Of a stretch of DNA of 64,000 nt, positions 51,801-62,199 are shown one piece after another. The stretch's first letter is position 1; every line of letters starts with the position of its first letter. Source of the stretch: Lingula anatina (taxonomy: Eukaryota > Brachiopoda > Lingulata > Lingulida > Lingulidae); contig NW_019775991.1 in assembly GCF_001039355.2 (NCBI RefSeq), positions 23,480 through 87,479 on the forward strand, read 5' to 3'. The notes beneath the pieces were generated by a model. That model searched no databases and was not told the DNA's origin. It saw only the letters and a list, made by a program, of their open reading frames with translations. Position numbers and translations under genes: made by a program.

Positions 51801-54800
51801 CTTTCTCATTCACAATTATTATATAATAATGCCCTAAATGGTGAGCTTTGACAGAGATATATTTGTTCCGAGGTCACGTAATGAAAGCCAGGTGATGTAT
51901 TTATGTTCAATTTATTGTTTGTGGTGCGTGCATGTCTGTGAATAAATAAATATATAAATAAATAAATAAATAAGTATTCACCTAACGTTAGGTCCTCCGT
52001 CTCCTACACTGCTCAGCACAACAAAATCTTCCGCAGGTTTCACAGCACAGGAACACACCTGTCAACATCAGTCAGTGAAATATGACCATTTAATATATCA
52101 AATTCAAATCAAGACTGATAGCTTAATAACATGGAAAGTTCTTACTAAACTGGAACTAAACTGATAATGCTACTGTACTTGACAAAACAATCTGTAAGGA
52201 ATAACTGAGTATTAAAAGAGGATTTGAAAGGTTTGGTGACTGACACAAATTCAGCACACTTACTGGACAATTCAGAGCTGCTTCCCCATAATGTTTGAAT
52301 GACATCTGAAATTGACGAAAACAAAATCAATTTTGTAGCAAAAGGAAGAATGGCATACTTTACAATCAGTACCATTAGCTTCATCATTCCCATTTTGCTA
52401 GTAAGCAGGGATCAAGATGAACTTCACAGAGTTTAACTCTGGACAACGACAAACAGACAAGTCCAGATGTAAAATTGGAAAATTTCATAGTTCATAGCCA
52501 TAAACGCAAGTTTTATCATTCCAAAGTGCAAAGTAGTTATCAATATCAAAGTCATGAAAAACACCCTCCAACAGGCATTTTAAGTTCAGATAAATTCTAT
52601 TATTTCAAAATAAGCCTGGTCACTTGACTGACCCTGGCAGTGACCTCACCTCTAGACAAGGTTGACACAGAGTTCCCCCACAGCTGAGGTGAACCAGTAA
52701 TTCTGAGTCTACCATTTCCTCCAGGCAGATTGCACAAGTCTTCCACTGCTGCGTGGACAGATTAATACAGCTCGTCTTGGGTGCCAAGCTGTCGTTATCA
52801 ACGGAATCGCCGCAATTTCTACAGTCTTCGGGGCTGGCAGAACCTTTCCAAACGTCAGGACCAGACGAGAAGTCGCCGCTGCGCGAGTTGTTGTCATCAC
52901 TACCCCAAGTGGCATTGCTGTCATCCCCCGCTCCCGTGGCAGAAGACGGAAATGCTCCCCAGATGGCATCACTGGTGACATCTAGTGGATTCCTCTGCAG
53001 TCCGAACCCAGAGTCCAATGATGGCCCTCCTTCCATGTCTTTACTGTCTCCGTCCAAGTCTCCCTGGCTACCCTGCCACACCCCTCCCCCACTCACTGTT
53101 CCTGAGGGTGAGAAATAATTCTGATTCTCTATGTCATCAGGGTCCCAATTTAGTGGCTTCGACTCCTCTGTGGTTGGCCACAAATCTGAGTCCGTACCCT
53201 TATTCACTGCACTGTTGTCCCTTACATCACTTTCCCTGTATGCCGTAGAGGTGGACGGAATAGGATCATCCCATCGAACATCGGACGAGTCCTCACTCGG
53301 AGCCCTGCCCTGGGCAGCACTGGCTTTATTATGGGGCGCCTGTAGTCCCCAGTAACCCATGTTAGCAAACACATCGCCTCCGCCACTGCTGCAACCAGCC
53401 ATAGAGACACCAGCTCTCAGTGGGGCTGTGTTGTTCATGACCGGGGTGACATCACCAGTTTCTGTGCTGATGTCATTGTTTTCTGTGCTTATGTCATCAA
53501 ACTGTGGGGCTGGTGGCATCTCGAAGGCGTACACCTTCCTGTTGTGGTCATTTAAATAGCGCAGCATTGTGTTCTCATCCTGAAATAAGACATTAATCAG
53601 ATATCTTTTATTCAGAACTTAAATGATGACATACAAAAAAAAAAAAATTTATTTTATCACATCATGAATAATCACCTTTCTAGCAGCTTTATGCTTCCTG
53701 TCACAGGAAGGGGTGAGGTATTTACGGAGATGTAAAAGCAAAGAAACGTGATGAACTTATTTCATTCTGAGCAGTCTAACCAATTCATTGATTGAAGATC
53801 TTTAATGTTACCAATTACCCTTTCATAGCTGTTAAGGCACCAATATCAATCTTTTCTAAACTGAGACAAAAGAATAACAATCTTACCACAATTCTTGCGA
53901 CATGATTTTCCAGCACCTCAGCAATTATGAGATCACATGACTCATCTAAGCCAATCATAGTCCTCAGCCCCTCCTTCAGCTTCCTAATACAGTCGCCTTT
54001 GAACAGCGTCAAACAATAGCGTACTGGGTGTTTGCTCTCGCTGGCCACATACGTCACAACTGAAAACACAATTAGTAAGATATACATACGTATACTATAG
54101 CATTAATATATCAAAACAATATGTGTATCACAACAAGATCAACTTGACAGTTAAAATGTATGCAAATATTCAAATATCACAGTTTTAGTGTCACTAAACT
54201 TCTTTTACAGAAGTACTAAAACTCAACTTCTATAATATCAGTTTTCTGACCTTAAGGTTACTTTGATGCCATGTCTGTGATGCTTTTCTCAGCTTTTGGC
54301 TAAGAACTTAAATTGCTTTGTTGGGCAGAAAGGGAATAATTTTAAACCAAAATGCTTTAATATGCTATACTGAATCAAATACTCGATCATCTTCTTACTT
54401 ATCTGCCTCTCCATTGCCCTGGGTAGGGGCACAGACAGGTACATGAAGGGTTCAAAGGTCACAGATATATGCTGACACTCCTCACAAATCACCTGAAAGT
54501 CAAACATGGACAATTAAGGGAAATTCTTGCTATGCTATTCTATCCATTACCTCGTCTAATGATGCTATGTCTCACTAAATTTGCAAGCAAGAGACCAAAC
54601 AAACAGGATTCTTGAAACAGCAATTTTAGCATTTGATTCAATAAGAACTTTTGACAGCAAGAGCTTTCTGAAACCAGCGTATCAGGAATGCTAGTAATAA
54701 ATGGAAGTCATGGCCCAGATGATTAGGATGAGTTAAGGAACTTTTACATTTGTCAGTTAATAGTTGATTCTCCAACTCTTTTCATATCAGACATTCCAAA

Positions 54801-57800
54801 ACATCTCAACAACAGAGATGAAAGTGGACTGTGATTTAAACAAATGCTGAAAATGCAAGTGTTTACAGTGTCCAGATACTAGTATACTAGTACATGAAAA
54901 GTCAAGGGAGGGATGCCCCTAAATATTTATTAACATTTATTTTTTACAAATATCTGAGTTTCCAGATAAATCCAGCAGACTTTCATCTCTGCCACAAAAA
55001 CCATGACCAAGCAAAGACGAAATCATACTCACAGTGCTCTTAAATTGGCCCTGAAATGTGTCCACAATCACGCTCTTGTTCTGACTCAGATACTCCTTCC
55101 ACGATTTTTCGGCCGCCTCAACATAGCGGTGGTGCTCTAGTGACTCATTTTTAGAAGCCACTGTGTTTTTCAAGTCTGTCCCTATCCCATGGTCAGAATT
55201 ACTAGCCTCCTCGGGGGAGACGCCCCATGCTCCTTCTTCTGAAGCCATGGGAGAGCCCTGATCTGATTGGTCCATTTCAAGGTCAAGGTCTCTTGTTGGA
55301 TTCTTGGCTGTAATGACTTTGCGTTTTAATTGTCTAGTCTTGTGCCCTTTGTGTCTCTCTTCTTCAATTTTTATCCTTTTAATGTTATTAATACTGTTAT
55401 CATCACCTTCGTTGTTTGCTTTATTATGCTGAGCGTAACCATCTCCATCAAGATCACGAAATATATTGGTCATTTTTATCCTCTTCGGCGTGTGTTTTTC
55501 GACCTCCATCATCTCCTCATCAAGGGTATTCTGGGCCATTTCCTGCTCGTGCTGTCGGTTGTCGTGCTTGGCAAACTTCTCGCTGTCTGTCTGCACCTCC
55601 TCTACCATGAACTCCTTAGCGAGCACGTTGACGTTTTTCGTCTTCGTGTCCTTCATGTACATCTCTTCCAGACCAACGAGACGGATTGAATGAGCTTTGT
55701 TGTTTGAGATCACGTTTTTCTCCAGTTTATTGTTAGACAAAGATGGATCCGTAATCATGGTCACAGATTTTGGATCCAGAGCCGGACTCTCTGTCAGCGC
55801 CCTCTTTTTAATATCCTCCGGCACTGCCTGCATCCTGTACGAGGAGTTCTCCAAAAGCTTGTGAGAGTCCGAGCTCTGCAGGGAGGCAGATGAGTGATTG
55901 CTGTCCTCGGAATGAAGGTGACTAAGACTATCCACTGGGGACTGAGACTGACTGTGGGCAGCCACCAGACGGTCAGTATCCTCCACCATGGCGTCCAGCT
56001 GGTCACCCTCCGTCCCAATCTCTGTGATGTCCGACTGATTGTCTGTCATCACGTCGGACTGATTGGTGCCAGCGTCAGTCACGTCTGATTGGTCATCTCT
56101 GATTGCATCTGATGATTGGTCAGTATTTGTTTCCATGGTATCCATGGTAGCAGGCTCTGTTTCCATGGTGTCATGGACAATATTGGTCTCCATGGAAACA
56201 GGGTCTACATTTGAGCATTTGATTTGTTGATTGACGGCAACTCCAGCCCCTGCATTAGAAGTTGTCACCCCCTCTTCTGTGGACAGCTTGGCAGCCCGTG
56301 TTGTATTGTTCTGTGGGGACGCCACATTCAGCTGTTCATGCAGTGTGTCGAGAAGAAGGGCCAGGAATTCCTGGCAGTCATGCTGAAACAATGGAAGACA
56401 GGTATAAGAGATGAGACCTCTAAACAAAGGTGCAATAACATTTCCCAATTCTCAACATTTACACAAAATCCAAGAATCATTTATAAGTCACAAAATGGGA
56501 CTTCTCCCAAATGAAAATGCCACGTTGAGTAATTTTCCAAAATGAAAACACCCTTTCTAAATACCAGGTTGGGAAATAAAAACAAGGCAACTGAAAACAA
56601 AACTAAACTACATATTGAAGACAGGAGTTTAAACAGGTGCTACTAACCTGCCTGAAGTCCCTGAACTGAGGATGATACATGCCCAGGATCTCCTTGAAGT
56701 CCAGAGGGTATATCCCTGAGAACTGTCCACACCAGACTTTGTGGAGGAGATGACAGAACTTGCCTGTCAGCGTACTGTCCTCAGTCAGACTCTTTCCCTG
56801 GACCTGGGGAAATTGATAGTGAAGTTTGATATTAAATTTTCAGTTTTGCCCAAGAAAGTTATTAAGTTGAAAGGGAACTTACCAAAGTGGAGATTTAAAA
56901 ACAATTCTCTTGTACTATTGTTTGTAATTGCTTCTTAGATTGACCAATTGATAACAAAATAATCACGATTACACAATTTGACATTTTTTTTTAAACTTCA
57001 GAAATAAGCATGGACAAAACAATACCGATTCACTTCTCATATACACACATACCCCAATTTGACATTATTTATACTTTTTGTTGAAATGACTTGTTGTAAA
57101 AAACTATAACAACCAAACCAGACCCTGATTCACTTACATAATTCTCCACAAAGAACTTGACCAGGTAGGGGTTGCTGAGCACACACTGCAATCCCGAGTT
57201 CATGAAGCAGGTGTTGCCTAGGTTACGCAGACCACACACTCCCGGGGTGGCACTGGAATCTGAGGAGAGAAGAAGAATATGAGGAGGAGGATGCTTGGAC
57301 TTTTTCAATGTATAACAGATGAAAATGTTATAATTCTTATTCTGTAAAAACTGTACAAGGCTAATGGGGGCAAGGACTAGTAAATCATGCACTGCACAAG
57401 AAATGTATTTTTCACCATTACTACTTTCACTAGTGCGCTTGATTTGGTCTTAAAGTGCAATTTAAGATCACAGATTGTCTTACATGATCTTAAACCATGA
57501 GTAAGACCATTTCTGGTCTAACATCGAATTTTAAAAGTTGTCTCCCCTTACACATTCTCCTATTGTGAGCAGAGGTGTCCTCTATTGTGAGGGGAGGTAT
57601 CCCCCATTGTGAGGGGAGGAAACTGCTTGACCACTTAAGTAGATGTTAGATCATTTTTGAACTTAAATGCAGATTCAGTCCATTTGAAGACTACTGATGT
57701 GATGATAAAGATCGTGTAAGATCACAAGTGTTCTTAAATTGCACTTTAAGACCAAATCCAGCCCACTAGTGTTTGCTTTGACTTACGGGAATAATTGTGT

Positions 57801-60800
57801 TGTTTTTTATGTATTTGTATATTTGGATAAAAAATAGCCCTCTTTTTTTGAACAGTCACTTATCTTACCCTTTACATCCTTGCTGCAGGCGTCCTTCCCC
57901 TCTCCCTGAGCCTGAGGGCTGCTCTGGTGTCNGGTTACTTTGATGCTATGTCTGTGACGCTTTTCTCAGCTTTTGGCTAAGAACTTAAATTGCTTTGTTG
58001 GGGCAGAAAGGGAATAATTTCAAACCAGAATACTTTAATATGCTATACTGAATCAAATACTCGATCATCTTCTTACTTATCTGCCTCTCCATTGCCCTGG
58101 GGAGGGGCACAGACAGGTACATGAAGGGTTCAAAGGTCACAGATATATGCTGACACTCCTCACAAATCACCTGAAAGTCAAACATGGACAATTAAAGGGA
58201 AATTCTTGCTATTCTATCCATTACCTGGTCTAATGATGCTATGTCTCACTAAATTTGCAAGCAAGAGACCAAACAAACAGGATTCTTGAAATAGCAATTT
58301 TAGCATTTGATTCAATGAGAAATTTTGACAGCAAGAGCTTTCTGAAACCAGCGTATCAGGAATGCTAGTAATAAATGAAAGTCATGGCCCAGATGATTAG
58401 GATGAGTTAAGGAACTTTTACATTTGTCAGTTAATAGTTGATTCTCCAACTCTTTTCATATCAGACATTCCAAAACATCTCAACAACAGAGATGAAAGTG
58501 GACTGAGATTTAAACAAATGCTGAAAATGCAAGTGTTTACGGTGTCCAGATACTAGTATACTAGTACACGAAAAGTCAAGGGAGGGATGCCCCTAAATAT
58601 TTATCAACATTTATTTTTTACAAATATCTGAGTTTCCAGATAAATCAAGCAGACTTTCATCTCTGCCACAAAAACCATGACCAAGCAAAGACCAAATCAT
58701 ACTCACAGTGCTCTTGAATTGGCCCTGAAATGTGTCCACAATCACGCTCTTGTTCTGACTCAGATACTCCTTCCACGATTTTTCCGCCGCTTCAACATAG
58801 CGATGATGCTCTAGTGACTCATTTTTAGAAGCCACTGTGTTTTTCAAATCTGTCCCTATCACATGGTCAGAATTGCTAGCCTCCTCGGGGGAGACGCCCC
58901 ATGCTCCTTCTTCTGAAGCCATTGGAGAGCCCTGATCTGATTGGTCCATTTCAAGGTCAAGGTCTCTTGTTGGATTCTTGGCTGTAATGACTTTGCGTTT
59001 TAATTGTCTAGTCTTGTGCCCTTTGTGTCTCTCTTCCTCAATTTTTATCCTTTTAATGTTATTAATACTGTTATCATCACCTTCGTTGTTTGCTTTATTA
59101 TGCTGAGCGTAACCATCTCCGTCAAGATCACGAAATATATTGGTCATTTTTATCCTCTTCGGCGTGTGTTTTTCTACCTCCATCATCTCTTCGTCCAGGG
59201 TATTCTGGGCCATTTCCTGCTCGTGCTGTCGGTTGTCGTGCTTGGCAAACTTCTCGCTGTCTGTCTGCACCTCCTCTACCATGAACTCCTTAGCCAGCAC
59301 GTTGACGTTTTTCGTCTTCGTGTCCTTCATGTACATCTCTTCCAGACCAACGAGACGGATTGAATGAGCTTTGTTGTTTGAGATCACGTTTTTCTCCAGT
59401 TTATTGTTAGACAAAGATGGATCCGTAATCATGGTCACAGATTTCGGATCCAGAGACGGACTCTCCGTCAGCGCCCTCTTTTTAATATCCTCCGGCACTG
59501 CCTGCATCCTGTACGAGGAGTTCTCTAAGAGCTTGTGAGAGTCCGAGCTCTGCAGGGAGGCAGATGAGTGATTGCTGTCCTCGGAATGAAGGTGACTAAG
59601 ACTATCCACTGGGGACTGAGACTGACTGTGGGCAGCCACCAGGCGGTCAGTATCCTCCACCATGGCGTCCAGCTGGTCACCCTCCGTCCCAATCTCTGTG
59701 ATGTCCGACTGATTGTCTGTCATCAAGTCGGACTGATTGGTGCCAGCATCAGTCACATCTGATTGGTCATCTCTGATTGCATCTGATGATTGGTCAGTAT
59801 TTGTTTCCATGGTATCCATGGTAGCAGGCTCTGTTTCCATGGTGTCATGGACAATATTGGTCTCCATGGAAACAGGGTCTACGTTTGAGCATTTGATTTG
59901 TTGATTGACGGCAACTCCAGCCCCTGCATTAGAAGTTGTCACCCCCTCTTCTGTGGACAGCTTGGCAGCCCGTGTTGTATTGTTCTGTGGGGACGCCACA
60001 TTCAGCTGTTCATGCAGTGTGTCGAGAAGAAGGGCCAGGAATTCCTGGCAGTCATGCTGAAACAATGGAAGACAGGTATAAGAGATGAGACCTCTAATAA
60101 AAGGTGCAATAACATTTCCCAATTCTCAACATTTACACAAAATCCAAGAATCATTTATAAGTCACAAAATGGGACTTCTCCAAAATGAAAATGCCACGTT
60201 GAGTAATTTTCCAAAATGAAAAAACCCTTTCTAAATACCAGGTTGGGAAATAAAAACATGGCAACTGAAAACAAAACTAAACTACATCTTGAAGACAGGA
60301 GTTTAACCAGGCACTACTAACCTGCCTGAAGTCCCTGAACTGAGGATGATACATGCCCAGGATCTCCTTGAAGTCCAGAGGGTATATCCCTGAGAACTGT
60401 CCACACCAGACTTTGTGGAGGAGATGACAGAACTTGCCTGTCAGCGTATTGTCCTCTGTCAGACTCTTTCCCTGGACCTGGGGAAATTGATAGTGAAGTT
60501 TGATATTAAATTTTCAGTTTTGCCCAAGAAAGTTATTAAGTTGAAAGGGAACTTACCAAAGTGGAGATTTAAAAACAATTCTCTCGTACTATTGTTTGTA
60601 ATTGCTTCTTAGATTGACCAATTGATAACAAAATAATCACGATTACACAATTTGACATTTTTTTTTTAACTTCAGAAATAAGCATGGACAAAACAATACC
60701 GATTCACTTCTCATATACGCACATACCCCAATTTGACATTATTTATACTTTTTGTTGAAATGACTTTTGTTGTAAAAAACTATAACAACCAAACCAGACC

Positions 60801-62129
60801 CTGATTCACTTACATAATTCTCCACAAAGAACTTGACCAGGTAGGGGTTGCTGAGCACACACTGCAATCCCGAGTTCATGAAGCAGGTGTTGCCTAGGTT
60901 ACGCAGACCACACACTCCCGGGGTGGCACTGGAATCTGAGGAGAGAAGAAGAATATGAGGAGGAGGATGCTTGGACTTTATCAATGTATGACAGATGAAA
61001 ATGTTATAATTGTTATTCTGTAAAAACTGTACAAGGCTAATGGGGGCAAGGACTTGTAAATCATGCACTGCACAAGAAATGTATTTTTCACCATTACTAC
61101 TTTCACTAGTGCGCTTCATTTGGTCTTAAAGTGCAATTTAAGATCACAGATTGTCTTACATGATCTTAAACCATGAGTAAGACCATTTCTGGTCTAACAT
61201 CGAATTTTAAAAGTTGTCTCCCCTTACACATTCTCCTATTGTGAGCAGAGGGGTCCTCTATTGTGAGGGGAGGTATCCCCCATTGTGAGGGGAGGAAACT
61301 GCTTGACCACTTAAGTAGAAGTTAGATCATTTTTGAACTTAAAAGCAGATTCAGTCCATTTGAAGACTACTGATGTAATGATAAAGATCGTGTAAGATCA
61401 CTAGTGTTCTTAAATTGCACTTTAAGACCAAATCCAGCCCACTAGTGTTTGCTTTGACTTACGGGAATAATTGTGTTGTTTTTTATGTATTTGTATATTT
61501 GGATAAAAAATAGCCCTCTTTTTTTGAACAGTCACTTATCTTACCCTTTACATCCTTGCTGCAGGCGTCCTTCCCCTCTCCCTGAGCCTGAGGGCTGCTC
61601 TGGTGGCCCGGGGGGTAGTAGGAGGGTAACAGCTCCACACTGGGGGGTAAGTACAGCGACTTGGACAGGGGTTCATTGTTGGGGTCTGGACTGTTATTAT
61701 GCTGGGCTGAAAACATTGGGTGTATTTTAAGGTTGGTTTTAGTCTACTGCTAATAAAAAATGTCCTTTCAGAATAGGAATTTATACTCTGCTTAATAATT
61801 TGAATCTTAATACGTGAATCTTCAAAACATGTTGATGACAGGATTTTTTTTCTTGTTTCCCAACAACTTTTTTGGGTCATAAACTTATAAATTCTGTTAA
61901 AGAAAATTAAGATAAAGTGCAAATGGTTACATTCACACACTCAAGCACCACATTTAATTACACTTTGCCTACCTTTAGGTACAGTTACAGTGTTAACTGA
62001 CTCGGTATAATACGGCAGCGGTATTGCAGTGTTTGGAGTCAGTGGTGATGGTGGTGACCCCTGGTGTGACGTTTCTGGTGCATCAGGTGTCGGGTCCACA
62101 GCAAGTTTGTTGTCCTCAGCAGCCGTCAT
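48898..62129 (-). CDS. ubiquitin-specific protease, USP4/15/32-like, 15 exons
   Basis: Peptidase C19 enzyme that removes ubiquitin from proteins. One clean frame of 1,469 aa is obtained from 61973-62129, 61545-61706, 57138-57259, 56648-56803, 55033-56382, 54399-54492, 53887-54059, 52650-53579, 51982-52058, 51425-51617, 50814-51043, 50318-50434, 49938-50083, 49568-49711 and 48898-49256. The Cys box [15 protein letters not shown] has catalytic Cys near residue 124. [20 protein letters not shown] replaces the usual QQD box. The His box is TAGHYTAY (His near 1308) and the third catalytic residue lies in YYNDELV. The zinc-ribbon halves are CEEC (exon 6) and CPCC (exon 12). Inserts are an acidic exon 5 stretch of about 400 aa with basic KRIK/RQLKRK clusters (possible nuclear signals), a ubiquitin-like segment ([20 protein letters not shown]), a Trp-rich disordered part (about 815-982) and CAICLEE...CGGTLCQPC (about 1020). 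The ATG lies 8 nt inside its exon, so leader exons lie beyond the window. The exact vertebrate orthologue is unclear. Confidence 0.88.
49731..49785 (+). promoter_or_regulatory. cluster of AGGTCA nuclear-receptor half-sites in a USP intron
   Basis: TCAAGGTCA at 49749-49757 and 49766-49774 are perfect extended half-sites of the ERR/NR5A type. GTCAAGGTT (49731-49739) and AAGGTCA (49779-49785) flank them. All point the same way, in the intron between exons 13 and 14. It could equally be a small decayed tandem repeat. Confidence 0.35.
54256..57931 (-). repeat. USP haplotype copy A
   Basis: Holds exons 3-6 of the USP gene and the intron MITE. It is continuous with exons 7-15 at lower coordinates, so it is the linked copy. 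It ends inside exon 2 (at about 57929, GCTCTGGTG), where the N at 57932 truncates that exon. Confidence 0.9.
57433..57766. mobile_element. TA-flanked MITE, family 2, in USP intron 2 (copy A)
   Basis: 334 bp with long terminal inverted repeats. The left end reads GTGCGCTTGATTTGGTCTTA and continues AAGTGCAATTTAAGATCAC. The right end, complemented, reads GTGGGCTGGATTTGGTCTTA and continues AAGTGCAATTTAAGAACAC. A TA dinucleotide flanks both sides (ACTAGTG context), as with Tc1/mariner-type insertions. The interior has three ATTGTGAG(C/G)(A/G)GAGG-type repeats. Non-coding. Confidence 0.7.
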
Positions 62130-62198
62130 TCTCAAAACTGGGAAATTAAATAAGGATGTATGAAACAGCAATTTTGCATAAATGCAAAGAAAAAAAAA
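57933..62198 (-). repeat. USP haplotype copy B with exons 1-6
   Basis: Starts at GGTTACTTTGATGC, matching 54256, and repeats copy A through exon 2, then continues to complete exon 2 (61545-61706) and exon 1 (61973-62129). Its second copies of exons 3-6 are 60814-60935, 60322-60477, 58707-60056 and 58077-58170. All are open, with identical lengths and splice sites to copy A. Exon 5 differs from A by three residues by my reading (V/L, A/S, G/V). Probably the other allele, not a second domain. Confidence 0.88.
61109..61442. mobile_element. MITE family 2, copy in haplotype B
   Basis: Allelic counterpart of 57433-57766, the same length (334 bp) with scattered substitutions, so the insertion predates the split of the two haplotypes. 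Confidence 0.7.
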
Positions 62199-62199
62199 N

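Noticed and set aside
55330-55689. Plus-strand 119-codon frame inside the USP, also at 59004-59363
   Set aside because: Antisense shadow of USP exon 5, whose frame is supported by splice phases and domain content.
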